DNA of 38,294 nt. Origin: Streptomyces humicola (GTDB lineage Bacteria > Actinomycetota > Actinomycetes > Streptomycetales > Streptomycetaceae). Of the stretch, positions 8,605 to 17,840 are shown one piece after another. The notes beneath the pieces are model-generated. The model searched no databases and was not told the DNA's origin. It saw only the letters and a list, made by a program, of their open reading frames with translations. The stretch lies in assembly GCF_024436035.1 (NCBI RefSeq), contig NZ_JANFNG010000047.1:1-38294 (forward strand). Reading direction: 5' to 3'. Position numbers and translations under genes: made by a program. The first letter of the stretch is position 1, and each line of letters begins with the position of its first letter.

Positions 8605-10771
8605 ATCCGGGCAACGGGCGTGCCGGAGGCGTGAACACCTCGCGTGCGCCGGGGCGGTGCCCCAGCCGCAGTGGCGCCTGCGGCGCCTCGGCACCGCTCC
8701 AGCACGAGCCGCGCCGTGCCAGCAGCCTGCGCAGCCACAGCTCTGTCGAGACCAACTCCGCGAGCCCGTCGAGCGGAAGCGCCTCTCCCCGCGCAGCCGC
8801 GCTCAGCGCGCCCCGCACCACCCGGGCCTCCACCAGGCCCGCATCCGCCAGCAGTGGTGCCGCGAACAGGTCCTGCAGGTCGTCGTGGGAGGAGCGCAAC
8901 CCGGCCCGTACCGCGGAGGCGGACGACGCGTGCGTCGTCGCGCCCCATCCGGGCGGCAAATCGCGGATGCCGGTCGCGGCGAGCACGGAGCGCAGCACCG
9001 CCGCGCGCGCCCCCGGGCGCACGCGGAGCGCTTCCGGGAGCCCCTGGCAGGCGCGTACGACCTGGTTGTCGAGGAACGGCGCGTGCAGCCGCTGGCTGCG
9101 CACCTCCACCGCCTGTTCGTAGATCCGGTGATCGGCGGCGGCGCGCGCGAGCGCCGCCCGTGCCCGGCGTTCGCCAGGGCGTCCGACCGACCCCGGACGC
9201 GCCGCCGCGTCCTGCAGGCGAACCGATACTTCAGCCAGTGCCTCCCCGGTCAGCCAGCGCGCCGCGGGGCCCGGCCGGCACCACGTCAGCGCCGCGAGCG
9301 ATGCCTGCAGGCCGCTCTCCCCCGCGTCGTCGAAGCGCCGTTCGAGCAGCCGTCCCGCCACGTCCTCCACACCCTGTTGATACGGCGTGCGCGCCAGCCG
9401 CCGTGCCGCCCGGTAGACCGTCAGCGGTACCAGGACAGAGCGCGCCGAGACCCCTTCGGCCTGCGCCAACGCCGTGGCGGGGCGCAGCAGATGGCGTCGC
9501 CGCCGGTCGAGGAGGAGATCGGCGAGACGGGCCGGATGGGCGTCGAGGACGTGCCGCGCACCCAACCCGACGAGGTGGTCGGCGCCGCCGGCCGCCAGCC
9601 TGCGCCGGTGGCGCTCGGCCACCACGAGGGACGGTCCCGGCTCGTCGGTGAGCGGCGTGCTGTCCATCAGGCCTGCATAGGGCAGCGCTTCGGCGCCGCC
9701 GGGGACGACGACGTGGTGCAGACGCGGGTTGTCCGCCATGCGCCGAGCCCGCTCGAGTTCGGCCTCTCGCCCCGGTTCCGTGCCGGACGCCAGGTCGTTG
9801 AAGGTGACGGCCCGCAATCGCTGTCCCGCCTCCGAGCCGTGGCCGAGCAGCGTCCCCGGCATGCCGGGCAGCCCGGCGGCGAGCAGCGCGAGCGTGGCCG
9901 ACGCGCTGCCTCCGGACAGGTCGGCCCCGACCCCGGGGGTGGGCGCGTCGCCCGGGTCGGGCACGTAGCGGGGTTGCGCGAGGCGCGTCCGTACGGCGGC
10001 GACGAGCGCCTCGCGTACGCCTGCGACGGCCTGTTCGGCGTCGGCGGTGGAAGGGGAGGGGGAGGCGCCGACGGCAAGCGATGCGGTCGGCTCGTAGCCG
10101 GTGATCTCGGGGACGCCTTCACGCAGGATCAGCGCATGGCCGGGCGGCAGCCGTCGTACGCCCTGGTAGGGGGTACCGGTGCCGAGTGCCTCCGGTGAGT
10201 CGGGGCAGGCGAGGCCGGCCGCGAGGTGGGTGACGTCGAGAGCCGCCTCGATGAGGTCGGCGAGCGGGAGGGCGGCGGTGGCATACGCGGTGCCGTCGGC
10301 CCAGGGGGCGTGGAAGACGGGCCGGGCGCCCGCCAAGTCGCCCAGTACGGTGATGCGCCGGCCGATCTGCAGGACGGCGGTGTAGCTGCCGGGCCACGTG
10401 GTCAGGTGGCGCAACGCCCCGCCGCGCGCGGCGAAGAGACCGACGCGCAGCGCGTCGTCGGTGGCGTGGCAGCGGCCGAGGACGGCGAGGCGGGCCGTGC
10501 CCGGACCCGCGCCGCGGCTCTCGCGTCGTGCGCGATGATCGATCGGCGTGCTGCCCGTACTGCCCATACTGCCGTTGCGATACGGGTAGTTGGAGCCCCG
10601 GCGCACCGGGTCGGCCTCGATCACCCGCACCTCGTCGGGCCGCCAGTCGCCGACCGCCCAGAGCGGATCCGGGTCGCCCCACAGCAGTTGGCCGCCCACA
10701 GGCACAACCGTTGGGCCCTGTACGGCGGATGCTCCCCCGACGGCGCTGCTCCACCCCACCAACCACCGCAT
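8591..10771 (-). CDS. Asparagine-synthetase / lasso-cyclase-like protein with degenerate active site
   Basis: The 726-residue protein resembles asparagine synthetase B and lasso-peptide macrolactam synthetases. It has an N-terminal Ntn-hydrolase-like half (GSYTAVLQIGRRITVLGDLAG, RRLPPGHALIL) lacking the catalytic Cys2, and a C-terminal synthetase-like half ending in LHAPFLDNQVV-type sequence. The ATP-pyrophosphatase loop SGGxDS reads SGGSASA here, without the Asp. The usual GxGGDE motif reads GLGARHV. This suggests a non-adenylating pseudoenzyme. ATG at 10771 (MRWLVGW) has GGTGGAGG five bases upstream, so the 44-residue extension in frame above it is not used. No lasso precursor, leader peptidase or RRE protein is seen nearby. 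The function is unknown. Confidence 0.85.
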   Translation of the reverse strand: MRWLVGWSSAVGGASAVQGPTVVPVGGQLLWGDPDPLWAVGDWRPDEVRVIEADPVRRGSNYPYRNGSMGSTGSTPIDHRARRESRGAGPGTARLAVLGRCHATDDALRVGLFAARGGALRHLTTWPGSYTAVLQIGRRITVLGDLAGARPVFHAPWADGTAYATAALPLADLIEAALDVTHLAAGLACPDSPEALGTGTPYQGVRRLPPGHALILREGVPEITGYEPTASLAVGASPSPSTADAEQAVAGVREALVAAVRTRLAQPRYVPDPGDAPTPGVGADLSGGSASATLALLAAGLPGMPGTLLGHGSEAGQRLRAVTFNDLASGTEPGREAELERARRMADNPRLHHVVVPGGAEALPYAGLMDSTPLTDEPGPSLVVAERHRRRLAAGGADHLVGLGARHVLDAHPARLADLLLDRRRRHLLRPATALAQAEGVSARSVLVPLTVYRAARRLARTPYQQGVEDVAGRLLERRFDDAGESGLQASLAALTWCRPGPAARWLTGEALAEVSVRLQDAAARPGSVGRPGERRARAALARAAADHRIYEQAVEVRSQRLHAPFLDNQVVRACQGLPEALRVRPGARAAVLRSVLAATGIRDLPPGWGATTHASSASAVRAGLRSSHDDLQDLFAAPLLADAGLVEARVVRGALSAAARGEALPLDGLAELVSTELWLRRLLARRGSCWSGAEAPQAPLRLGHRPGAREVFTPPARPLPGSTGR

Positions 10772-11667
10772 CGCAGCCTCCACCGGCTGTGGACAACTGG
10801 CCTGGCGGCACAAACAGCTGCCGCTCCGTGTGAGGAACATGCTGCCACGGAGCGGGGCGCGTGGGGTCTGACGACCCGGCGCGCGATGGCTGCCGGGTCG
10901 CAACCCTGGTTGTTGGGTGAGCCGGTATGAAGTTATTTGCCCCCTATAGCCGTTATATTCGGTTGCTGAGCGCGGTTGGCTGCCCGGCCGGGCCTCCCCC
11001 TCCTCAGGTCCGGAACAGGCAGCCTCAAACCGACGACTTCACGCCAATCTGGCGCGTCGGCCACCGGCCCAATACCGCGGTCCGAGAGGCGTCGGCACGC
11101 CTCCCGGACCGGTTCCGCCGCCCGCGGGGAATGAGGCGGCGGCGTCCCCTGGCCCGCCGCCGAGTGTCCGAAGCCGCAGTTCCGGCAGCAGGCCGACCCA
11201 CGCGTCCATGCAACCTCCCGTACCCGATCGCGCACAGAGCGCACGGACGGGCGCACAGCCACACGCACCAGGAGCACGTACGCCAGTGCGCATCATTCAG
11301 GAATCAAACGGGCACCAAACGCGCGTCGAACCCGCCGTGACCGGGCATCGATCAGGAGTCGGCAGCGTGCCCGGGACGCGCCGACAGGTCACTTACAGGA
11401 CACCGGGCAGGGGCAGGATCTCGCCATCCAAGACAGGCCTCTTAACGGTCGGGATCCGGCGAACTACGCTGGGTGTAACCCGAGGAGCGGACGTCCCGAC
11501 GGCTCGGGGCCCGGCGCATGCCCAGCGGATGCCGCAGCGACATCAGCCGCTGGCGCGGCGGGCCACGACCGGCATCGGTGGCGGGCACCGGCAGACCGTC
11601 GCAACCCGGCGGCACGGCTGGTCCCGGCCCGCATGCACGGGGGCGGCAAGCGCGACGAGGAGTGCGC
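10772..11667. other. 896-bp intergenic region without a supported gene
   Basis: The region between the divergent cyclase-like gene and the NsdA-like gene has only short overlapping ORFs with shadow-like composition. An AT-rich patch at about 10927-10965 (TTATTTGCCCC, CTATAGCCGTTATATTC) could hold promoters, for example TATAAC or TATAGG read on the minus strand for the cyclase-like gene. TACGCT near 11464 could be a -10 for the gene at 11668. No RNA gene or small precursor peptide is convincingly visible. Confidence 0.5.
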
Positions 11668-13059
11668 ATGACTAGGGAACACCGCGGGCCCAACGAGAAG
11701 CTCGGCACCATGCTCTCCCTGGCCGGCATCAGCAACGCCGGGCTCGCCCGCAGGGTCAACGACCTCGGAGCACAACGGGGTTTGACACTCCGCTACGACA
11801 AGACCTCGGTGGCCCGCTGGGTCGCCAAGGGGATGGTGCCGCAGGGCGCCGCCCCGCACCTGATCGCGGCGGCCATCGGCAGCAAGCTGGGCCGCCCAGT
11901 CCCGCTGCACGAGATCGGCCTCGCGGACGCCGACCCCGCCCCCGAGGTCGGGCTCGCCTTCCCCCGCGACGTCGGCGAGGCCGTGAAGTCGGCCACCGAC
12001 CTGTGGCGCCTCGACCTCGCCGGCCGACGGGACTTCCTCACCGGCTCGTTCGCTGTGACGGCCTACGCCACGCCCGCCTCGCGCTGGCTGATCACGCCGG
12101 CCGACGGTTCCGTGGCGCGCGAACTCACCGACAGCGGCAGCATCAAGGTCGGCCACAGCGACGTCGCCAAGCTGCGCGAGGCGGCGGACGACGCGCGGCG
12201 CTGGGACTCCAAGTACGGTGGCGGGGACTGGCGTTCCGGCATGGTCCCGGAGTGCCTGCGCGTCGAGGCGGCGCCGCTGCTCCTCGGCTCGTACAGCGAC
12301 GACGTCGGGCGCGCACTGTTCGGCGCCACCGCCGAACTGACGCGCCTCGCCGGCTGGATGGCGTTCGACACCGGCCAGCAGGAGGCCGCGCAGCGCTACT
12401 ACATCCAGGCGCTGCGGCTCGCGCGGGCCGCCGCCGACGTCCCGCTCGGCGGCTACGTGCTCGCCTCGATGAGCCTGCAAGCCATCTACCGCGGCTTCGC
12501 CGACGAGGGCGTGGACCTTGCCCAGGCCGCGATCGAACGCAACCGCGGCCTGGCGACCGCTCGCACCATGAGCTTCTTCCACCTCGTGGAGGCGCGCGCG
12601 CACGCCAAGGGCGGCGAGCAGGGGGCGTGCGGTGCGTCGCTCTCGGCGGCGGACAGCTGGCTCGAACGCGCCCGCGACGGCGACCCCGATCCGTCGTGGC
12701 TCGGCTTCTACTCCTACGACCGGCTCGCCGCGGACGCCGCAGAGTGCTACAGCGACCTGCGCGTGCCCCGGCAGGTGCGTCGCTTCACCGAGACGGCGCT
12801 CTCCCACCCGACGGAGGACTTCGTCCGCTCGCACGGCCTGCGCCTGGTCGTCTCGGCCGTCGCGGAGCTCGAATCGGGCAACCTGGATGCGGCGTGCGAG
12901 GCGGGCACCCGGGCCGTCGAGGTCGCCGGCCGCATCTCGTCGGCCCGGACGACGCAGTACGTGCGGGATCTGCTGCACAGGCTGGAGCCGTACGGGGACG
13001 AGCCGCGCGTCGCGGAGCTTCGGGAGCGCGCGCGCCCGCTGCTTGCTGCCCCCGCGTGA
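11668..13059 (+). CDS. NsdA/sporulation-associated-type regulator (HTH + TPR-like)
   Basis: The 463-residue protein has an N-terminal HTH-like segment ([19 protein letters not shown], then [15 protein letters not shown]) at about residues 12-60. A long alpha-helical, TPR-like region follows, with stretches such as [22 protein letters not shown]. This architecture is shared by the Streptomyces NsdA/NsdB-like regulators that repress development and antibiotic production. Whether this copy does so is inference. ATG at 11668 has GAGGAG five bases upstream, so the upstream in-frame extension is not needed. It sits apart from the oxidase gene that follows (109 bp). Confidence 0.85.
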   Translation: MTREHRGPNEKLGTMLSLAGISNAGLARRVNDLGAQRGLTLRYDKTSVARWVAKGMVPQGAAPHLIAAAIGSKLGRPVPLHEIGLADADPAPEVGLAFPRDVGEAVKSATDLWRLDLAGRRDFLTGSFAVTAYATPASRWLITPADGSVARELTDSGSIKVGHSDVAKLREAADDARRWDSKYGGGDWRSGMVPECLRVEAAPLLLGSYSDDVGRALFGATAELTRLAGWMAFDTGQQEAAQRYYIQALRLARAAADVPLGGYVLASMSLQAIYRGFADEGVDLAQAAIERNRGLATARTMSFFHLVEARAHAKGGEQGACGASLSAADSWLERARDGDPDPSWLGFYSYDRLAADAAECYSDLRVPRQVRRFTETALSHPTEDFVRSHGLRLVVSAVAELESGNLDAACEAGTRAVEVAGRISSARTTQYVRDLLHRLEPYGDEPRVAELRERARPLLAAPA

Positions 13060-13150
13060 CCGGTCCGATCACCGAACGCCGTCACCTCAGCGGAGCGAAA
13101 CCGCGTTTGCGCGGACTGTCAGCGGGCCAGGTCATGATGGTAAGCACCAG

Positions 13151-13159
13151 AAGGAGGTG
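13151..13159 (+). promoter_or_regulatory. Strong SD for the FAD oxidase gene
   Basis: AAGGAGGTG is almost the full anti-16S complement and lies about 11 bases before ATG 13169. It excludes the further upstream open frame that overlaps the preceding gene. An in-frame GTG at 13157 lies within the SD and is unlikely to be the start. Confidence 0.7.
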
Positions 13160-13168
13160 CCCGACGCC

Positions 13169-14431
13169 ATGGCCCGCGCCCGCGCAGCCGCCGCACGCAC
13201 TGCGGATCGATCCGCGCACGCCGGTCACACCGGCCGCGCCGATCACGACGTCGTCGTGATCGGCGCCGGCATCGTCGGCCTGTCCACGGCGTACGCCATC
13301 ACCCGCGCCTCACCCCGCACCCGCGTCACCGTCCTCGAGAAGGAAACCGCCCCGGCCCGTCATCAGACCGGCCGCAACAGCGGGGTGATCCACAGCGGCA
13401 TCTATTACCATCCCGGTTCGCTCAAGGCCCGCTACGCCGTGCAGGGCGCCGCGGAGATGGTGAAGTTCTGCACCGAGCACGACATCCCGCACGAGGTCAC
13501 CGGCAAGCTGATCGTCGCCACCGAGCGCGAGGAGCTGCCGCGTTTGCACTCCCTCGTCCAGCGCGGCCGTGAGAACGGCATCCCGGTACGTGAGCTGGTC
13601 CCGTCCCAGATCGCGGAATACGAGCCGCACGTGCGCGGCATCGCGGCCATCCACGTCGGCACCACGGGAATCTGCGACTTCGCTGCCGTCGCACGGACCT
13701 TGGCCCGCCTCGCCGAGGACGCGGGCGCGACCATCCGCTACGGCTCCCGCGTCCGCGCGATCACCCGCACCGCCGAAGGCGTGATCATCTCCACCGACGG
13801 CGCCGAACTCCGCACCAGAGCCGTCGTGAACTGCGCCGGCCTGCACTGCGACCGCATCGCCCGCCTCGCGGGCGACGACCCGGGCATGCGGATCATCCCC
13901 TTCCGTGGCGAGTTCTACGAGCTCGTCCCCTCCCGCCACGAGCTCGTGCACGGCCTGGTCTACCCCGTCCCGGACCCGGCGTTCCCGTTCCTCGGCGTGC
14001 ACCTGACCCGTGGCGTGGACGGCGGCGTCCACATCGGCCCCAACGCCGTCCCCGCCCTCGCCCGGGAGGGCTACCGCCGACGCGACCTGCGCCCGCGCGA
14101 TCTCGCCGACACGGCCGCCTTCCCCGGCACCTGGCGGATAGCCCGCCGCCACTGGAAGTACGAGATCGACGAGATCCGCCGGTCCCTGTCGAAGCGCGCC
14201 TTCACGCAGGCCGTCCAGCGCCTGCTCCCCGACGTCCGGGCGGAGGACCTGATACCCGCCCCGTCAGGCGTCCGCGCCCAGGCTGTGCTCGCCGACGGTA
14301 CGCTCGTCGACGACTTCCTGCTCGCCGGGAAGCCGCCCTTCGTCCACGTCCTCAACGCCCCGTCCCCGGCCGCGACGGCCTCGCTGCCGATCGGCCGCGA
14401 GATCGCCCGCCGGACGCTGGAGGCACTGTGA
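13169..14431 (+). CDS. lhgO: L-2-hydroxyglutarate oxidase-like FAD enzyme
   Basis: The 420-residue DAO-fold flavoprotein has the Rossmann motif VVVIGAGIVGLSTAYAI at about 28-44. The LhgO family signatures follow: TGRNSGVIHSGIYYHPGSLKA, TTGICDFAAVARTLA, NCAGLHCDRIA and RGEFYEL. LhgO oxidises L-2-hydroxyglutarate to 2-oxoglutarate, feeding electrons to the membrane quinone pool in E. coli. In actinomycetes it probably repairs this side product of central metabolism. A basic Ala/Arg-rich leader of about 25 residues precedes the fold and is not a clear signal peptide. The next gene, trmB, has its own promoter. Confidence 0.9.
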   Translation: MARARAAAARTADRSAHAGHTGRADHDVVVIGAGIVGLSTAYAITRASPRTRVTVLEKETAPARHQTGRNSGVIHSGIYYHPGSLKARYAVQGAAEMVKFCTEHDIPHEVTGKLIVATEREELPRLHSLVQRGRENGIPVRELVPSQIAEYEPHVRGIAAIHVGTTGICDFAAVARTLARLAEDAGATIRYGSRVRAITRTAEGVIISTDGAELRTRAVVNCAGLHCDRIARLAGDDPGMRIIPFRGEFYELVPSRHELVHGLVYPVPDPAFPFLGVHLTRGVDGGVHIGPNAVPALAREGYRRRDLRPRDLADTAAFPGTWRIARRHWKYEIDEIRRSLSKRAFTQAVQRLLPDVRAEDLIPAPSGVRAQAVLADGTLVDDFLLAGKPPFVHVLNAPSPAATASLPIGREIARRTLEAL

Positions 14432-14509
14432 CGCCGTAAGGGGCGGAAGGGCCCGGAGGGCCTCGGACGGCTCCGGCGCCGCGGCTCCCGGCACGCGCCA
14501 GCCGCGCCG

Positions 14510-14515
14510 TAGAAT
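14510..14515 (+). promoter_or_regulatory. -10 element of trmB, leaderless
   Basis: TAGAAT lies eight bases before the GTG start at 14524, and no SD motif is present. The spacing places the transcription start at or within a base or two of the GTG. No convincing -35 is seen. Confidence 0.6.
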
Positions 14516-14523
14516 GGGGCGTT

Positions 14524-15288
14524 GTGTCCACTCCCCAGACCAGCGTGCCACCCAAGACGCCGATGTTCCCGCAGGGCCCGGCGGCGGACCCGGCCGGCTC
14601 GCACGGCGAGCTCCGGATCCGTACGTTTCACCCGCGCCGTGGCAGGGTGACGGCAGCACAGGCCGACGCGATCAACCGACTGTGGCCGCGGTGGGGCGTG
14701 GACATCGACGGCCGCCCGCTCGACCTGGCCGCCCTCTTCCACAGCAACACCAGCGGCACGCCGCTGCCCGTCGTCGTGGAGATTGGCTTCGGCATGGGCG
14801 ACGCCACCGCCCGTATGGCCGCCGACGACCCCGCCACCGGCATCCTCGCCGTCGACGTGCACACCCCCGGCCAGGGCAACCTGCTCCATCTCGCAGAGCG
14901 GAACGGCCTGTCCAACATCCGAGTCGCCAACGGCGACGCCGTCATCCTCTTCCGCGACATGCTGCCCCCGGCCTGCCTCGCAGGCCTGCGCGTCTACTTC
15001 CCCGACCCCTGGCCCAAGGCCCGCCACCACAAGCGCCGGCTCATCCAGCCCGACTTCATCCGCCTCGCCGTCTCGCGCCTCGCCTCCGGCGCCGTCGTCC
15101 ACTGCGCCACCGACTGGGAGCCGTACGCCGAGCAGATGCTCGAGGTGCTGAGCGCAGAACCGGAGCTGATCAACCAGTACGACGACGGCTACGCACCCCG
15201 CCCCGACTTCCGCCCCATGACCAAGTTCGAGCGGCAGGGCATCGACAAGGGCCATGTCGTCCGCGACCTCATCTTCACCCGCAGGTAA
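14524..15288 (+). CDS. trmB: tRNA (guanine-N7)-methyltransferase
   Basis: The 254-residue class I methyltransferase makes m7G46 in tRNA variable loops using S-adenosylmethionine. The SAM-binding loop VVVEIGFGMGDATARMA is at about 83-99. The TrmB hallmark YFPDPWPKARHHKRR at about 158-172 and the C-terminal TKFERQG motif are intact. The N-terminal 35 residues are Pro-rich, as in actinobacterial homologues. The gene starts with GTG and appears leaderless, as do the next two genes. Confidence 0.96.
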   Translation: MSTPQTSVPPKTPMFPQGPAADPAGSHGELRIRTFHPRRGRVTAAQADAINRLWPRWGVDIDGRPLDLAALFHSNTSGTPLPVVVEIGFGMGDATARMAADDPATGILAVDVHTPGQGNLLHLAERNGLSNIRVANGDAVILFRDMLPPACLAGLRVYFPDPWPKARHHKRRLIQPDFIRLAVSRLASGAVVHCATDWEPYAEQMLEVLSAEPELINQYDDGYAPRPDFRPMTKFERQGIDKGHVVRDLIFTRR

Positions 15289-15366
15289 CAGGTAAAGCGG
15301 CGCTGACCTCCCCAAATCCGCATACCGGCCGCTGACTCACCGTCGCGCACACCACCCCCGCGGCCT

Positions 15367-15372
15367 TAGGCT
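15367..15372 (+). promoter_or_regulatory. -10 element of PrsW gene, leaderless
   Basis: TAGGCT (TANNNT) lies six bases before GTG 15379 with no SD motif, putting the predicted transcription start on the start codon itself. Confidence 0.55.
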
Positions 15373-15378
15373 CAACGA

Positions 15379-16809
15379 GTGACCTCGTACCCGCATTCGC
15401 CCGGCCCCACGGGCCCCGCAGGCCCCAACCCTGCCGGGCCGAACTGGTACGGCACTCCCGGCGCCGCCGGCGCCCCCGCCCCGGTCCACGGTCTCGGCGG
15501 AACCCACCCCGTACCGCACTACGCGCACCAGCCGCAGTTCTCGCTCCCCCACCGCTGGCGCTACAAACCACGCCGCGCCGCCTTCTGGGAGAGCAAGGCG
15601 CTGCGCGCCGGCGCGCTGATCACCGTGCTCGCCCTCTGCGGCCTGGCCATCCTCGCGATCGTCCGCCAGCAGACCGGCACCGAGGGCTTCCTCGTCGGCC
15701 TCGCCCTCGCCGTCCTGCCCGTACCGCTGCTCGTCTGCACGTTCCTGTGGATCGACCGCGTCGAGCCGCAGCCGTGGCGGAACCTCGTCTTCGCCTTCGC
15801 CTGGGGCGCATGCGCCGCCACCCTGATTGCGATCTTCGCCAACAGCTTCGCGACGCACATCCTGGCGACGACGTTCACCGCGACCCCGTCCCAGGCCAAC
15901 TCCTGGGGTGCTACCTTCGCCGCCCCGCCCGTCGAGGAGACGTGCAAGGGAACCGCAGTTCTGCTGCTCTTCCTCTTCCGCAGACGTGACTTCACGGGCA
16001 TCGTCGACGGTGTCGTGGTCGCGGGCATCACGGCGACCGGCTTCGCGTTCACCGAGAACATCCTGTACCTCGGCTCGGCCTTCGGCGAGGACCAGCAGCT
16101 CGGGTCGCACGGGCTGCCGTCCACCACCATCGCAACGTTCTTCATCCGCGTGATCATGTCCCCCTTCGCGCACCCGCTGTTCACCTCGATGACCGGCATC
16201 GGCTTCGGCATATCCGCGATGAGCCGGCGCGGCCACGTACGCCGCTGGCTGGCGCCGATCGGCGGCTGGTGCCTGGCGATGACGATGCACGGCATATGGA
16301 ACGGGTCGTCGTCGCTCGGCGCGCTCGGCTTCATCGCCGTCTACGTCGCCTTCATGTGCCCGGTCTTCGGTCTGCTCGTTTGGCTCGCCATCCGGTCACG
16401 TTCCAACGAACTCAAGACCATCCGCGCCCAACTGCCCGTCTACGCGATGGCCGGCTGGCTCAACCCCCTCGAACCGCTCGCCCTCTCCTCCATGCGCGCC
16501 CGCAAACTCGCCCGCGACCTCGCCCGCCGCGCCCGCGGTGCCGCCGACGCCCGCACGGTGCGCGAGTACCAGGCCTTCGCAACCTCGCTCGCCTTCCTGC
16601 GCGCCCGCGCCGCGCGCGGCGCCGCCGGCTCCGACTTCACCATCCGTGAGCAGGAGCTCCTCCACCACCTCTGGCAGCGCAAGGCCCTTGCGCAACCCGT
16701 CCTCGTCCAGGCCGCCTACGCGATCAGACCGCCCATGCCCCCGCAGTGGCCGGGCCCGTACGCCCCTCCGCCGCAGCAGCAGCCGCCCTACGGCCCGTAC
16801 AGGCCTTAG
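15379..16809 (+). CDS. PrsW-family intramembrane metalloprotease
   Basis: The 476-residue protein has a Pro/Gly-rich cytoplasmic N-terminus (about 60 residues), about eight TM helices and a long soluble, Pro/Gln-rich C-terminus. PrsW motifs are present: PPVEETCKG (about 183-191), GFAFTENILYL (about 221) and HPLFTSMTGIGFG (about 264), with MHGIWNGSS in a later helix. These Glu and His residues form the metal site. In Bacillus, PrsW cuts the anti-sigma factor RsiW at site 1. Substrates in streptomycetes are unknown. The membrane-anchored sigma protein at 6709 is a speculative candidate only. The gene probably has its own leaderless promoter. Confidence 0.93.
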   Translation: MTSYPHSPGPTGPAGPNPAGPNWYGTPGAAGAPAPVHGLGGTHPVPHYAHQPQFSLPHRWRYKPRRAAFWESKALRAGALITVLALCGLAILAIVRQQTGTEGFLVGLALAVLPVPLLVCTFLWIDRVEPQPWRNLVFAFAWGACAATLIAIFANSFATHILATTFTATPSQANSWGATFAAPPVEETCKGTAVLLLFLFRRRDFTGIVDGVVVAGITATGFAFTENILYLGSAFGEDQQLGSHGLPSTTIATFFIRVIMSPFAHPLFTSMTGIGFGISAMSRRGHVRRWLAPIGGWCLAMTMHGIWNGSSSLGALGFIAVYVAFMCPVFGLLVWLAIRSRSNELKTIRAQLPVYAMAGWLNPLEPLALSSMRARKLARDLARRARGAADARTVREYQAFATSLAFLRARAARGAAGSDFTIREQELLHHLWQRKALAQPVLVQAAYAIRPPMPPQWPGPYAPPPQQQPPYGPYRP

Positions 16810-16815
16810 ATCCAG

Positions 16816-16821
16816 TAATGT
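16816..16821 (+). promoter_or_regulatory. -10 element of SEC-C gene, leaderless
   Basis: TAATGT lies six bases before GTG 16828, without an SD motif, seven bases after the preceding stop codon. It gives a predicted leaderless start. Confidence 0.5.
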
Positions 16822-16827
16822 CCGTAT

Positions 16828-17829
16828 GTGTCCAAGAAGCACCGCCCTTCCCCCTCACCGCCTGACCCGCACGCCTCAGCCGTCCAGGCGGAAGACCGTG
16901 CCCGGACTCACCCCGAGGACGACGAGGAGCTCCTCATCGAGGCGGCAGGCGAGTGGGAAGCGGCCGGAGCCCCCGACCAGGCTCTCGCGATCTGCGACCG
17001 GCTCCTCTCGCGCAGCTGCGCCAACGCACCGCTGGTCGAGGCCCTCCGCATCGGCATCCTCTGGGACACGGGCCGCGAGACCGAGGCCCGCGAGGCCGCC
17101 GAACGCCTCCGCGCCACTCACCCGCACAACGCCGAGACGTGGCACGCCGTCGCCGAGGTCTTCGAGGCCGGAGGCGATCTGCCCACCGCCGCCCAGTGGT
17201 TCACGGCCGGCATCACCCACGTCCTGGGCGCCTCTCCTTACCCCGACGCGGTCCGCCGAGCCGGCGCCGACGCGGAAGACCTCTTCATCGGCCGCCACCG
17301 CGTCCGCCGCCGCCTAGGCCTCCCCCACGACGACTGGGACGCGATCGCCGACACGCTGCACCCGGCCCCGCTCGAAGAGTCCGCCACCCCGACACCACCC
17401 CCCGCCGACCTCGCGGCGAGGATCGCGGCCCTCCACACCCACCAGCCAGTGATGATCCCGTACTGGCCGGAGCCCGAATTCACCGAACTCCTCCGCCGCC
17501 ACCCCGACTTGGCAGGCGTGCTCGGCACGGACCACGCGACTCACCGCCACAGGGTCGAACTTCGCCTCCGCGCCCTCCACGCGGAGAGCACGTCACCGCT
17601 CGGGGTGACCTCGACGACAGCGTCGGCTTACGAGTCGTTCATGGCGACGCGCCCCGACGCCTCACCGGACGCCTTCAACCCCGACCCCGACATCGCGCGC
17701 GCCGTCCCCTGGCCCCCACACCGCAATGAACCGTGCTGGTGCGGTTCGGGCCTCAAGTACAAGAAATGCTGCGGCGACCTACCCAACGCCCCCCTAAAGT
17801 GTGAACCTAGCCTGCACGTTGACGACTGA
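16828..17829 (+). CDS. SEC-C metal-binding motif protein with TPR-like region
   Basis: The 333-residue soluble protein ends with a SEC-C zinc-binding motif, NEPCWCGSGLKYKKCC, at about 302-317. This motif is also found at the SecA C-terminus, where it binds zinc and contacts SecB or ribosomes. Residues 30-130 look like degenerate TPR helices (EEAAGEWEAAGAPDQALAICDRLL-type, then AETWHAVAEVFEAGGDLPTA). The rest is Pro/Ala-rich. The molecular role is not established; stand-alone SEC-C proteins are often annotated only by the motif. It follows the PrsW gene by 18 bp. Confidence 0.88.
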   Translation: MSKKHRPSPSPPDPHASAVQAEDRARTHPEDDEELLIEAAGEWEAAGAPDQALAICDRLLSRSCANAPLVEALRIGILWDTGRETEAREAAERLRATHPHNAETWHAVAEVFEAGGDLPTAAQWFTAGITHVLGASPYPDAVRRAGADAEDLFIGRHRVRRRLGLPHDDWDAIADTLHPAPLEESATPTPPPADLAARIAALHTHQPVMIPYWPEPEFTELLRRHPDLAGVLGTDHATHRHRVELRLRALHAESTSPLGVTSTTASAYESFMATRPDASPDAFNPDPDIARAVPWPPHRNEPCWCGSGLKYKKCCGDLPNAPLKCEPSLHVDD

Positions 17830-17840
17830 GGGGTGGCGGC

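Noticed and set aside
8591-11667. A lasso-peptide biosynthetic cluster
   Set aside because: Only a degenerate cyclase-like gene is present. I found no precursor, leader peptidase, RRE or exporter gene, and small ORFs in 10.9-11.6 kb show no leader/core pattern.
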